Of a stretch of DNA of 64,000 nt, positions 37,903 through 49,879 are shown one piece after another. Position 1 is the stretch's first letter; the number at the start of each line of letters is the position of its first letter. A program made the position numbers and the translations under genes. Under the pieces are notes generated by a model. The model saw only the letters and a program-made list of their open reading frames with translations. It ran no database searches and was not told the origin of the DNA. The stretch is taken from contig NZ_JRHN01000050.1 in the NCBI RefSeq assembly GCF_001299635.1, forward strand, positions 1-64,000. Reading direction: 5' to 3'. This stretch comes from Clostridioides difficile (GTDB lineage: Bacteria; Bacillota; Clostridia; Peptostreptococcales; Peptostreptococcaceae).

Positions 37903-38417
37903 CACTACTCTTTTTAATATTCCTTAAAATAGGAGCCTTTAGTTTTGGTGGTGGATATGCCATGCTGCCATTTATTCAACAAGAATTTATATCTAAATAC
38001 CACCTAATAACTAATCAAGAATTCTTGGATTTACTTGCTATATCACAATCTACACCAGGCCCTGTAGCAATAAATAGCGCTACATTTGTAGGGTTTAAGA
38101 CTGCAGGTTTTTTTGGTTCTCTGTCTGCAACTATTGGTGTAACGATTTTTGCATTAGTAGGTCTAACTATTATATCAAAGTTATTTTCTAAGTTCAAAAA
38201 TAATAAAAAAGTAGAAAACTTATTGATGGTTCTTAGACCAATTACTTTAGGATTCATATTATCGGCAGCTTTTTCATCTGCCAAAGAAGTTAATTGGGAC
38301 TTATATGGAATAATTGCATTTATAGTATCCTTTTACCTTTTATATAAAGGAAAAATTGGTTCTATTGCAATTGTATTCGTCTTTGGTGTTCTAGGTATAT
38401 TACTCTCATTTTTATAA
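37890..38417 (+). CDS. Chromate transporter family protein, second half-size subunit
   Basis: 175 aa, homologous to the gene before it (FGGGYAMLPFIQQEF, SQSTPGPVAIN). GGAGGAGGTG lies ten bases before the ATG, inside the first gene. The two probably have opposite membrane orientation and form a heterodimer. Confidence 0.85.
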   Translation: MSEITLLFLIFLKIGAFSFGGGYAMLPFIQQEFISKYHLITNQEFLDLLAISQSTPGPVAINSATFVGFKTAGFFGSLSATIGVTIFALVGLTIISKLFSKFKNNKKVENLLMVLRPITLGFILSAAFSSAKEVNWDLYGIIAFIVSFYLLYKGKIGSIAIVFVFGVLGILLSFL

Positions 38418-38452
38418 TGTAATATCTAGTTTTATATTAAGCATATTAACAT

Positions 38453-38480
38453 AAAAAAAGGAGCCTTTAAAGCTCCTTTT
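38453..38480 (-). terminator. Terminator of clpX (works both ways)
   Basis: AAAAGGAGC (38456-38464) pairs with GCTCCTTTT (38472-38480) around a CTTTAAA loop. U-tracts on both strands suit the convergent genes. Confidence 0.85.
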
Positions 38481-38487
38481 CATCATC

Positions 38488-39738
38488 TTATGCACTTTCC
38501 TCTTGATCCTTAAGTACTATGATAGGATTTACTGAGTCTTCGTTCACAGATTTCTCTGTTACTATAACCTTCTTTATATTATCTCTAGATGGTACCTCAA
38601 ACATAGTCTCCATCATTACGCTTTCAACTATACTTCTAAGCCCTCTAGCTCCTGTATTTCTTTCTATAGCTTTTTTAGCTATTGCACGAAGAGCACCTTC
38701 TTCAAATTCTAGTTCAACATCATCCAACTCCAATAGTTTTTTATACTGTTTTACTAGAGCATTTTTAGGTTCCTGTAATATCTGCATCAATGCATCTTCA
38801 TCCAGTAATTCTAAAGTAGCTAAAACTGGTATTCTTCCTATAAATTCAGGTATTATACCATATTTTAATAAATCCTCTGGAAGTACTTTTTCATATAGCT
38901 TTCCTAAATCTAATTCTTTCTTACTTTCTATCTTAGCTCCAAAACCTAGTGTTTTATCTCCACCACGTTTTTGGATTATTTTTTCTAATCCATCAAAAGC
39001 TCCACCTAGTATAAACAATACATTAGTAGTATCTATCTTTAGGAATTCTTGATGAGGATGTTTTCTTCCTCCTTGTGGTGGAACATTTGCAACAGTACCC
39101 TCTAATATTTTTAGAAGGGCTTGTTGAACACCTTCACCACTTACATCTCTAGTTATAGATGGATTTTCAGATTTTCTTGCAATTTTGTCTATCTCATCTA
39201 TATATATTATACCTCTTTCAGCTTTTTCTATATCAAAATCAGCAGCTTGAATAAGTTTTAGAAGTATGTTTTCAACGTCTTCTCCAACATATCCAGCTTC
39301 AGTTAATGATGTAGCATCAGCCATTGCAAAAGGTACATTAAGAGTTCTTGCTAGAGTTTGAGCAAGTAATGTCTTTCCAGAACCAGTAGGTCCTAGTAAA
39401 AGTATATTACTCTTTTGAATTTCTATATCCTTGTTACTAGATTTTTTACTGTATATTCTCTTGTAATGATTATAAACTGCAACTGATAAAGCTTTTTTAG
39501 CTTTTTCTTGGCCTATTACATAATCATTTAGAATCTCCATCATTTCCTTTGGCTTTGGTAATGATGTAGTATCTTCATCTATAGTATCTTCTATTTCTTC
39601 TTGAATAATTTCGTCACAAAGTTCAACACACTCGTCACAAATATATACATTTGGACCTGCAATTAATCTTCTTACTTGATCTTGATTTTTACCGCAGAAT
39701 GAACACTTTAATTGTCGTTTTTCTTCATATTTAGACAT
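38488..39738 (-). CDS. clpX: ATP-dependent Clp protease ATPase subunit ClpX
   Basis: 416 aa. N-terminal zinc-binding domain (CSFC...CDECVELC, ~10-37), AAA+ domain with Walker A GPTGSGKT (~120) and Walker B IIYIDEID, the ClpP-contact IGF-type loop as LGFGA, and pore loop GYVGEDVE. Unfolds substrates for ClpP. Follows clpP by 18 bases. Confidence 0.96.
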   Translation of the reverse strand: MSKYEEKRQLKCSFCGKNQDQVRRLIAGPNVYICDECVELCDEIIQEEIEDTIDEDTTSLPKPKEMMEILNDYVIGQEKAKKALSVAVYNHYKRIYSKKSSNKDIEIQKSNILLLGPTGSGKTLLAQTLARTLNVPFAMADATSLTEAGYVGEDVENILLKLIQAADFDIEKAERGIIYIDEIDKIARKSENPSITRDVSGEGVQQALLKILEGTVANVPPQGGRKHPHQEFLKIDTTNVLFILGGAFDGLEKIIQKRGGDKTLGFGAKIESKKELDLGKLYEKVLPEDLLKYGIIPEFIGRIPVLATLELLDEDALMQILQEPKNALVKQYKKLLELDDVELEFEEGALRAIAKKAIERNTGARGLRSIVESVMMETMFEVPSRDNIKKVIVTEKSVNEDSVNPIIVLKDQEESA

Positions 39739-39756
39739 ATTAACACCTCTCTCTAT

Positions 39757-40341
39757 CTACGGTCTCTTTGTAAATACTTCATCTATTAAACCATATTCTT
39801 TGGCTTCTATTGCACTCATGAAGTTATCACGTTCAGTATCCATTTTTATTTTCTCTAATGGCTGACCAGTTCTTTCAGATAATATCTCATTTAGAGTTTC
39901 TTTTATTTTTAAAATTCTTTTTGCATGAATTTCTATATCTGTCGCTTGACCTTGAGCTCCACCTAATGGTTGATGTATCATTATTTCACTATTTGGTAGT
40001 GCTAGTCTTTTTCCTTTTGCTCCTGCTGCCAACAAGAATGCTCCCATAGAAGCAGCCATACCTATACATATAGTGCTTACATCTGGTTTGATGTATTGCA
40101 TAGTATCATATATAGCCATTCCAGAAGTTATACTTCCTCCTGGAGAATTTATATATAAATGTATATCTTTGTCTGGGTCTTCAGCTTCTAAAAATAATAG
40201 CTGTGCTACTATAAGCCCTGCTGTGGCATCGTTAACTTGATCTCCTAAGAAGATTATTCTGTCTTTTAATAGTCTAGAAAAAATATCATAAGATCTTTCT
40301 CCTCTTCCTGTTTGTTCAACAACTACAGGTACTAATGCCAT
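39757..40341 (-). CDS. clpP: ATP-dependent Clp protease proteolytic subunit ClpP
   Basis: 194 aa. Catalytic Ser in GMAASMGAF (about residue 98), His in MIHQPLGG (~123), Asp in the ERDNFMSA segment (~172). Forms the tetradecameric chamber used by ClpX. SD AAGGGGG before the ATG. Confidence 0.96.
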   Translation of the reverse strand: MALVPVVVEQTGRGERSYDIFSRLLKDRIIFLGDQVNDATAGLIVAQLLFLEAEDPDKDIHLYINSPGGSITSGMAIYDTMQYIKPDVSTICIGMAASMGAFLLAAGAKGKRLALPNSEIMIHQPLGGAQGQATDIEIHAKRILKIKETLNEILSERTGQPLEKIKMDTERDNFMSAIEAKEYGLIDEVFTKRP

Positions 40342-40367
40342 GGTTTCATACCCCCTTTATTCTATAT

Positions 40368-40402
40368 AATTTACAGTAGCTTTTTTTAAGCTACTGTAAA
40401 TT
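40368..40402 (-). other. Perfect 13-bp hairpin between tig and clpP
   Basis: AATTTACAGTAGC (40368-40380) and GCTACTGTAAATT (40390-40402) pair without mismatch around a nine-base A/T loop. There is no U-tract after it on the minus strand, so it is not a standard terminator. It lies in the clpP leader, 20-odd bases before its ribosome site. Confidence 0.6.
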
Positions 40403-40490
40403 ATTATACGCATTTAACTAAATTATATTTGCACATCATTATATACTAAACATTCTATAACGTCAACTATATTAGTTAGCGTTTATTTTA

Positions 40491-41777
40491 TTAAGCTATT
40501 GTTGCATTCTCAACTAATAAATCTATTGTTTTTCTTATCTTTATTTGTCCTTTTATATCTTCTTTATCAGCATCTCTTAAAGAAGCTTCTATTTTGTCTA
40601 TTTCCATATTGTAAGCAGAAGCCATTTTTTCTAACTCAGCTTTAAATTCTTCTTCTGTTGCTTCAATTCCTTCAGCTTTAGTTATTGCTTCTAATACTAG
40701 AGAAGATTTAACTAATTTTTTAGCATCTTCTTTTCTTTCTTCTCTTAATTCTTCCATAGTTCTACCAGTCATCTCTAATAATTGTTGTAATCCAAATCCT
40801 TGATATTGTAATTGGTAGTTAAGTTCATTTAACATATTATCTATTTGATGTTGTACCATAACTTCTGGTATTTCTATTTCTGTATTTTCAGCAACTTTTT
40901 CTACTACTGAATTTCTAGTTTCTGCATCTGCTCTATTTTTAGCTTCTTCTTCTAATTTAGCTCTTACATCTGCTTTTAATTCATCTAAAGTGTCAAATTC
41001 GCTAGTATCTTTAGCAAATTCATCATCTAATGCAGATAATTCTTTTACTTTTACATCATTTATTTTCACATTAAATACAACTGGTTTTCCAGCTAAATCT
41101 TGTGAGTGGTATTCTTCTGGGAAAGTAACATTAACTTCTACTTCTTCACCAGCTTTTTTACCTACTAATTGTTCTTCAAATCCTGGTATAAATGTGTTTG
41201 AACCTATAACTAAGTTATAATTTTCACCTTTACCACCTTCAAAAGCCACACCATTTTCAAAACCTTCAAAGTCTATTATAGCTGTGTCTCCATCTTCTAA
41301 AGCCTTATCTTCTACACTTACTAATCTAGCATTTTTTTCAACCATTTCTTGTAGTTTAGCTTCAACATTTTCGTCACTTACAGTATTCTCAACCTTAGCT
41401 ATTTCTATACCCTTGTAGTTTCCTAATTCAAACTCTGGTTTAACTTCTACATTAAGAACTATAACTAATCCATTATCTTTGCTTATTTCCTCTATATCTA
41501 AATCTGGATTGTCTATTGGGTCTATATCTAATTCCTTGATAGCTTCTGGATAAACTTCTGGGAATAATATTTCTATAGCATCATTATAGAATATGCCTTT
41601 TCCGTATTGAGTCTCTATAACAATTCTTGGAGCTTTACCTTTTCTAAATCCAGGTATATTGTATTTATTTCTGCTTTTATTATAAGCCTTATTTACTGCT
41701 GCTTCAAATTTATTGTTATCTACTGTTATTTTTAAAGTAACTTTATTACCCTCTTTTTTAATTAGTTCTGCTTTCAT
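40491..41777 (-). CDS. tig: Trigger factor
   Basis: 428 aa. N-terminal ribosome-binding domain with the GFRKGKAP signature (near residue 43), FKBP-type PPIase domain (~155-245), helical C-terminal chaperone domain. Acts on nascent chains at the ribosome exit. ATG after TAGGAGG; the upstream ORF extension has no support. First gene of the tig-clpP-clpX set. Confidence 0.95.
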   Translation of the reverse strand: MKAELIKKEGNKVTLKITVDNNKFEAAVNKAYNKSRNKYNIPGFRKGKAPRIVIETQYGKGIFYNDAIEILFPEVYPEAIKELDIDPIDNPDLDIEEISKDNGLVIVLNVEVKPEFELGNYKGIEIAKVENTVSDENVEAKLQEMVEKNARLVSVEDKALEDGDTAIIDFEGFENGVAFEGGKGENYNLVIGSNTFIPGFEEQLVGKKAGEEVEVNVTFPEEYHSQDLAGKPVVFNVKINDVKVKELSALDDEFAKDTSEFDTLDELKADVRAKLEEEAKNRADAETRNSVVEKVAENTEIEIPEVMVQHQIDNMLNELNYQLQYQGFGLQQLLEMTGRTMEELREERKEDAKKLVKSSLVLEAITKAEGIEATEEEFKAELEKMASAYNMEIDKIEASLRDADKEDIKGQIKIRKTIDLLVENATIA

Positions 41778-41970
41778 CCTTCTAATCCTCCTAGTGATAT
41801 TTATGTAATACCCGATAATGGTATCATAATTCATTCTATTTATAATTCAACCACTTAATTATATCACATAAGTTTTTTTATTTACAAGTGTTCCATTAAT
41901 ATCGTTGCACTTATTTGATAAAATTTAATTTTTTGAGTGTTTTTTGCCGTTTTTTTGGATAAATACACCC

Positions 41971-42441
41971 TTATATACGTATTTCTTCAATATTTATGTC
42001 ATCATCTTCTATGACCATAATAACAAAACTTTTATACGATACTCCTCTTGGAAGTGAAGTACTTCCAGGATTTATGTAAAGCACATTATCTTTAATTTCT
42101 CTAAACGGAGTATGGGTATGACCAAATATAACTATATCAGCTTCAACTTCACTTGCCTTGTTTTCTAACATCTGTGTTCCGTATTTTACACCATACTTAT
42201 CTCCATGGCATAAAAATATAGTTTTATTTGCTACTTCAAAGACAACTTCTTCCTCAACAGCATCAAAGTCACAATTACCTTTAACTGCAATGATTCCCAC
42301 ATTAGTCATGCTGTAAATATATCTTGAGTCTGTAAAATTGTCTCCTGCATGAATTATTAGGTCACATTCTTTCAAATATGGTATTGCTTTTTCCATATTT
42401 TTAATCATCATATGTGTGTCACTTACTATACCTATCTTCAT
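41971..42441 (-). CDS. YfcE/MJ0936-type metallophosphoesterase
   Basis: 156 aa. Metal-binding motifs SDTHM (8-12), HAGDN, GNCD, CHGD and GHTHTP are complete. These small phosphodiesterases act in vitro on model substrates; the cell substrate is unknown. Its start codon shares one base with the stop of the rph fusion (TAATG), so translation is coupled. Confidence 0.88.
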   Translation of the reverse strand: MKIGIVSDTHMMIKNMEKAIPYLKECDLIIHAGDNFTDSRYIYSMTNVGIIAVKGNCDFDAVEEEVVFEVANKTIFLCHGDKYGVKYGTQMLENKASEVEADIVIFGHTHTPFREIKDNVLYINPGSTSLPRGVSYKSFVIMVIEDDDINIEEIRI

Positions 42442-43790
42442 TACTTCACTACCCTTTTTATAAACTCTTGTTTCATAAGTTTTAGTGCATTTGCTCTGTG
42501 GCTGATTGAATTTTTTATAACACTAGGTATCTCACCAAAGGTTTTATTATATCCTTTTACTATAAATAAGCTATCATATCCAAAGCCATTTTTACCCTTT
42601 TCTTCAAAACCTATTGTTCCTTCACAGATTCCTCTTACTACAAACTCTTTTCCATCTGGGAAAACTACTGCTATCGCAGAGACGAATCTTGCATTTCTTT
42701 TACTAATTGGTATATTTTGCATAGATTTTAATAGCTTTTCTCTATTTTCTTCATCTGTCGCATGTTCTCCTGCATATCTAGCTGAATAAACACCAGGTTT
42801 TTTGCCTAAAGCATCTACTTCTAAACCTGAATCGTCTGATATTGCTATAAGTTTAGTTTTTTTAGCTATTGTTCTAGCTTTTATTAATGCATTATGCTCA
42901 AATGTTTTTCCATCCTCAACTATTTCTATACCTGCTAGGTCAACATCTTTTAAGGAATACACTGTATATTCAAAGTCTTTTAAGATTTCACCTATTTCTT
43001 CTAGCTTATGAGCATTATTAGTAGCAATTACTACTTCATTACCATACTCCATACCTAATATCTCATCTGCTATTTCACCTAAAGCTTCTCTTTGAAACCT
43101 TATTAATTCTTTATTCCCTTTTTCTCCTAACTCTAACAATAAATTTAAATCTTTTCTCGAAAAAGGTTTCTCTTCTCCAGTCCCCTGTACTTCTACAAAC
43201 TCACACTTATCAGTCATTATTATATTCATATCTACCTGTGCTTTAGAATCTTCTTCATAACATAAATCCAACATATGTGTTTCATTTACTATTCCAACAC
43301 TGATTGCAGATACAAAATTTGTTATTGGCATTTCTTTTATTGTCTTTGCTTTATACAATTTGTATATTGCTTCTGCAACTGCCACAAATGCTCCTGTTAT
43401 AGACGCTGTTCTAGTTCCTCCATCAGCTTGTATAACATCGCAATCTACCCAAATAGTTCTTTCACCTAATTTATTCAAATCTACAACAGACCTTATTGCT
43501 CTTCCTATCAATCTCTGTATCTCTTGTGTTCTTCCGTCGATTTTCCCCCTAGATGCATCCCTTATCTTTCTTTGTTGTGTTGCTCTTGGCAACATAGAAT
43601 ATTCAGCATTTATCCATCCAGTACCACTATTTCTCAAAAAAGGAGGTACTTTCTCTTCTACTGATGCAGTACATATAACCTTTGTCTCTCCCATTTCTAT
43701 AAGAACAGAGCCTTCTGCATACTTTGTATAATTTCTGCTTATCTTTACAGGTCTTATCTGGTCATTACTTCTATCATAACTTCTGGTCAT
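42441..43790 (-). CDS. rph: Fusion of RNase PH and RdgB/HAM1 (dITP/XTP pyrophosphatase)
   Basis: 449 aa. Residues 1-~243 are RNase PH, a phosphorolytic tRNA 3'-end exonuclease ([55 protein letters not shown]). Residues ~249-446 are RdgB, which hydrolyses non-canonical purine NTPs ([44 protein letters not shown]). The linker is very short. In most bacteria these are separate adjacent genes; the fusion is known in some clostridia. SD AAAGAAAGG. Confidence 0.93.
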   Translation of the reverse strand: MTRSYDRSNDQIRPVKISRNYTKYAEGSVLIEMGETKVICTASVEEKVPPFLRNSGTGWINAEYSMLPRATQQRKIRDASRGKIDGRTQEIQRLIGRAIRSVVDLNKLGERTIWVDCDVIQADGGTRTASITGAFVAVAEAIYKLYKAKTIKEMPITNFVSAISVGIVNETHMLDLCYEEDSKAQVDMNIIMTDKCEFVEVQGTGEEKPFSRKDLNLLLELGEKGNKELIRFQREALGEIADEILGMEYGNEVVIATNNAHKLEEIGEILKDFEYTVYSLKDVDLAGIEIVEDGKTFEHNALIKARTIAKKTKLIAISDDSGLEVDALGKKPGVYSARYAGEHATDEENREKLLKSMQNIPISKRNARFVSAIAVVFPDGKEFVVRGICEGTIGFEEKGKNGFGYDSLFIVKGYNKTFGEIPSVIKNSISHRANALKLMKQEFIKRVVK

Positions 43791-43946
43791 TTTTAATATC
43801 CTTTCTTATATTTTTTATATTTTATAAAGTTATTTTTTATAATTTTCAATTTAATCAAATATTATATTGTTTTTTTATAATCTCATTAGCTTACTGAACT
43901 ATTCTATCATTAATTATAGTAGTTTTCTAGTAAATTAAACGACTTT

Positions 43947-46271
<2,325 letters not shown>

Positions 46272-46328
46272 AAAAGGAGTTAGACTTAAAATTTGATTAG
46301 AAAAAATCAATTTTAAGACAACCCCTTT
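46272..46328 (-). terminator. Terminator of the 2-hydroxyacid dehydrogenase gene
   Basis: Long imperfect stem from AAAAGGAGTTAGACTTAAAATT to its complement (46303-46328), followed on the minus strand by six U. Confidence 0.75.
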
Positions 46329-46351
46329 TATTTTCATTAAATTTTTTATGT

Positions 46352-47290
46352 TTAATAACCTCTTGATATATCTACAACATTATCTATAGGTTTATTCTCC
46401 ATTATATAGTGTTTCAAATTATTATAAACCATATTAAAGGTTCTTTCCTTATTCTTATCAGATACCCAAGAATTATGAGGAGTTACTATGACATTTTCGC
46501 ACTCCCATAACTTATTCTCTTGGCTTAAAGGTTCACTTTCAAATACATCTAATGCTACTCCTCTGAATTTTTCTACGCATTCTTCTAAATCTTTCTGATT
46601 AACTGTATTTCCTCTACCAACATTAATAAATACAGAACCCTCTTTCATAAGTTTAAACATGTCTTTGTTTACTATTCCATCTGTACTTTTTGTAGAAGGC
46701 ATTGCTACTACAACTATGTCACATTCTTCAAATACAACATTCATATCATCAGTAGCAAAACATTTATCAAAGTATTTTTTACTACTTCCATCAGTATTTA
46801 CTCCCCATATTTCTAAGCCAAAAGCCTTCAATCTTTTAGCTGCTTCTGATGATATAGTACCTGTTCCGAGAAATCCAACTCTTTGCCCATATAATTCTGA
46901 TACAGAAAAATCCATCTTCCATTCTTTGTTTTGTTGCTGTTTAAAAAACTTTGCACTATTTTTATAGATTTCTAAAATATACATAACTATGCTTTCACCA
47001 ATAGGTATACTATATCCACCTCTATTATTTGCTATTTTAATATCTCTCTTTAATACTTCTTCTTTTGGAAGTTGGTCTATACCTACACTAGTTGTCTGTA
47101 TATACTTTAAATCTTTCATTTTAGAAATATCTAGTCTGCTAAATGGGTTATATGTAACTAGTACATCTGCAGTATTTACATCTTCATTATTTTCAATACT
47201 ATCTTCAGAGTAGTGTATAACATCATATCCTAATTCACTTATTTTCTCAAACTTCTCTTTTCCATAATTTATTGTAAATAAAACTTTCAT
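46352..47290 (-). CDS. D-2-hydroxyacid dehydrogenase family protein
   Basis: 312 aa. NAD-binding motif GFLGTGTISSEAAKRL (~140-155), catalytic Arg in INVGRGNTVNQ, a Glu in ALDVFESEPL and His in VTPHNSW: a complete triad. The substrate (2-ketoacid, glyoxylate or phosphoglycerate type) cannot be read from sequence. The ATG six-plus bases after GGAGGAG is chosen; the longer start overlaps that site. Confidence 0.87.
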   Translation of the reverse strand: MKVLFTINYGKEKFEKISELGYDVIHYSEDSIENNEDVNTADVLVTYNPFSRLDISKMKDLKYIQTTSVGIDQLPKEEVLKRDIKIANNRGGYSIPIGESIVMYILEIYKNSAKFFKQQQNKEWKMDFSVSELYGQRVGFLGTGTISSEAAKRLKAFGLEIWGVNTDGSSKKYFDKCFATDDMNVVFEECDIVVVAMPSTKSTDGIVNKDMFKLMKEGSVFINVGRGNTVNQKDLEECVEKFRGVALDVFESEPLSQENKLWECENVIVTPHNSWVSDKNKERTFNMVYNNLKHYIMENKPIDNVVDISRGY

Positions 47291-47390
47291 CTTAATCTCC
47301 TCCATCTACTCACATTAAAACTTTTATATCCTACAGTACAATATGATACTTAATGTATATTAGTTAAACTCACTAGAAGATGTCTCAAAT

Positions 47391-47813
47391 TTATTTATGC
47401 TCAATTGTTTTTCCTAAGACCATTGCATTACGTTCTTGAACTAAATTTTCTATTAAATTATTTAATGTCCAATCAATAGATGTTTCAGTCACCATAGCTG
47501 TAAAAGGCTTATTTATCCTCACTTTTTTTAATCCTTCTAAAAATGCATTCACTTGTGTACTTGGAATGTTATTAAATATCACAGACTTACTCTTAATTCC
47601 ATTTTCACATTTATTTGATGTATTTCCATCCAAAATATCTCTAATTATGTCATCCCCATTTTTATCGCTTAAGATAATGTGGTCTCTTATTCCAGCAAAA
47701 TTACTAACATTTTTAATTAGTGATAATTCTTTTTTATTAAAATTTACAAACAGGATACACTTTCTATTGTGTATTTTATCTAGATTATTATTATTTATTT
47801 TTTCAAATGACAT
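47391..47813 (-). CDS. DUF3783 domain protein
   Basis: About 140 aa. The C-terminal part (INKPFTAMVTETSIDWTLNNLIENL) fits DUF3783, which occurs in anaerobes; function unknown. Two ATGs compete, at 47822 and 47813; the second has better spacing to AAAGG. Not clearly in an operon with the dehydrogenase. Confidence 0.65.
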   Translation of the reverse strand: MSFEKINNNNLDKIHNRKCILFVNFNKKELSLIKNVSNFAGIRDHIILSDKNGDDIIRDILDGNTSNKCENGIKSKSVIFNNIPSTQVNAFLEGLKKVRINKPFTAMVTETSIDWTLNNLIENLVQERNAMVLGKTIEHK

Positions 47814-48006
47814 TTCATCCATCCTTTCATTTATCTATCTATATATGTTAATTTACCCCATCCGTTTAAAATAATCAATTTTTAATAGATAATTTTTATA
47901 TTAATACCCAAAATTACATTTAAATAGCTACACTATCCAAAACTAATCTGTAAAACTGGAATAATTAGATTAATATTTACAAATCCTAATCTAAAGGAGA
48001 GATACA

Positions 48007-49287
48007 ATGAATACACTAAATAATAAATTTAGCATTAAAAACTTTTCAAACGCTTGGGTTATAGTACTTGGTTGTATGTTGATACAAGCTATTCCATTTA
48101 ATCTCGTAGCTACTATACAACCTCAGTTTATAAGTTATGTTGTTGAAGGGGAAGGCTTTAGTTTGGCATCTTTTTCTCTAATATTCACCATTGGTACGAT
48201 TGCTTCAGCAATTGTATCACCTTTTATTGGTAAATTGTTTTCTAAAGTCAATCTTAAGACACTCTATTTATTAGGCTGTATAATTTCTAGTATTGCTTTT
48301 GCTACTTTTTCTATATGTACTAAGCTATGGCAATTTTATACTTTATCATGTATTGTGCAAGTTGGTGCTACAATTATATCTGCTATAGGTATACCTGTTT
48401 TAATAAGTGCTTGGTTTGATGAAGAAAGTAAAGGAAAGGCTCTAGGATTTGCTTTTGCTGGTGGTTCTATTGGTAGTATATTTCTACAACCACTTGTAGT
48501 TCGTTTATTAGCATCTCAAGGATATAGTCGCTCTTATCTAATATTTGGGATTGCAGCATTGATAATTGGTATACCTATAATATTATTCATACTTAGAATG
48601 CCTAAGGATGCCAGTGAAATAGTAAGGTCTAAAGGAAAAAAAGAGAACTCATCTGATGCAATTTCTTCTTCAGTATGGGGTTATACGTTGAAAGAAGCTA
48701 AAAAAATTAAATATTTTTGGATTATGGCAATTGGATTTATATTTGTAGGTATATATGTTTCATCATTATCTGTACAATATCCAACCTACCTTAGAAATTA
48801 TCTAAATCCAATTTTAGTAGGAACAGTAGGCTCCGTTTTTGCTTTATTCGCTCTCATTGGTAATATATTTGGAGGATTGCTGTTTGATAAATTTGGTCAA
48901 GTAAAGCCACTTATTGTAGCTTTTATATTAGTCCTTGTAGCTACTTTATCACTACTACTTGTAGATAAATCTTCTACTTTTGCATTTGTGTTTGCTACCT
49001 TAAAAGGGCTTTCTGTATTTGCTTATATGATTGGACCCGCTTATTTAACAGGTACTTTCTTTGGCCAAAAAGAGTTTGGTAGTATATATGGAATCGTACA
49101 ATTAATTTTTGCAGTAGGCTTTGCATTAGGTTCGACATTATTTGGATTACTAGTTGATAACTTTGGTTATAGATTTTCTTGGTACATCATAATTTTATCA
49201 GTTATAATTGCTTATACTTTACTTATTATAACTTCTATAGGAATGAAAAAAATGAATAGAGAAAGGCTCGATAAACTAATGCAATAA
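48007..49287 (+). CDS. MFS transporter, 12-TMS (OFA/monocarboxylate-like)
   Basis: 426 aa, 12 membrane segments, motif A-like GKLFSKVNLKTLY and, in the second half, GLLFDKFGQVKPL. It resembles oxalate/formate-monocarboxylate antiporter relatives more than drug pumps. A carboxylic-acid substrate is an inference, weakly supported by the 2-hydroxyacid dehydrogenase gene diverging nearby. SD AAAGGAGAG. Confidence 0.75.
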   Translation: MNTLNNKFSIKNFSNAWVIVLGCMLIQAIPFNLVATIQPQFISYVVEGEGFSLASFSLIFTIGTIASAIVSPFIGKLFSKVNLKTLYLLGCIISSIAFATFSICTKLWQFYTLSCIVQVGATIISAIGIPVLISAWFDEESKGKALGFAFAGGSIGSIFLQPLVVRLLASQGYSRSYLIFGIAALIIGIPIILFILRMPKDASEIVRSKGKKENSSDAISSSVWGYTLKEAKKIKYFWIMAIGFIFVGIYVSSLSVQYPTYLRNYLNPILVGTVGSVFALFALIGNIFGGLLFDKFGQVKPLIVAFILVLVATLSLLLVDKSSTFAFVFATLKGLSVFAYMIGPAYLTGTFFGQKEFGSIYGIVQLIFAVGFALGSTLFGLLVDNFGYRFSWYIIILSVIIAYTLLIITSIGMKKMNRERLDKLMQ

Positions 49288-49320
49288 TTGATTTTTTAAT
49301 ATATAAACAATAATTAAAAA

Positions 49321-49352
49321 GATGGAACTCTTAATAATAAGGAGAGCTCCAT
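49321..49352 (+). terminator. Bidirectional terminator between the MFS gene and hydN2
   Basis: GATGGAACTC (49321-49330) pairs with GAGCTCCATC (49343-49352), U-tracts on both strands. Confidence 0.85.
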
Positions 49353-49363
49353 CTTTTTATATA

Positions 49364-49879
49364 TTACAATATAGCTAACTTTCTTTTATTTTTAACTTTG
49401 CTATCTATATCCTCATCCTTAACTATAGTAAATGCTTTAGTTGGACAGACATTTACACATGCAGGTCCTTCTGGAGATTCTATACAAAAATCACATTTAT
49501 TTGCTGTCATTCTTTCTCTAAAGCAAAGCTTTCCTTCGTCTATGTCTTTTAATGTAACTATATCTATTGCACCTATAGGACATGCTAACATACAAGTCTT
49601 ACATCCTATACAATTTTCTTCATTTATTTTTATTGTGTTCCCTATCCTAACTATACCACCATTTGGACATGCCTTTGCACAAGGGGCATCTTCACAATGT
49701 CTACATTGTATTGGGGCACTTACTTCCTTTGTCTTTATAACAGAAAGTTTTGGGTTAAAATTTATCTCATCTGGGTTTTTGTAAAAAATATCCTCATCTG
49801 AATGTGCAACTACACATCCTATCATACAAGTTCTACATCCTATACACTTATCAGGGTCCGCTATAACAAAATAGTTCAT
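49364..49879 (-). CDS. hydN2: HydN/HycB-type polyferredoxin, second copy
   Basis: 171 aa with four CxxCxxCxxxC cluster sites (CIGCRTCMIGC, CRHCEDAPC, CIGCKTCMLAC, CDFCIESPEGPACVNVC). Electron-transfer subunit of the HycB/HydN family. The ATG shares a base with the hydA stop, so coupled. Last gene of the fdh-hyd operon. Confidence 0.9.
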   Translation of the reverse strand: MNYFVIADPDKCIGCRTCMIGCVVAHSDEDIFYKNPDEINFNPKLSVIKTKEVSAPIQCRHCEDAPCAKACPNGGIVRIGNTIKINEENCIGCKTCMLACPIGAIDIVTLKDIDEGKLCFRERMTANKCDFCIESPEGPACVNVCPTKAFTIVKDEDIDSKVKNKRKLAIL

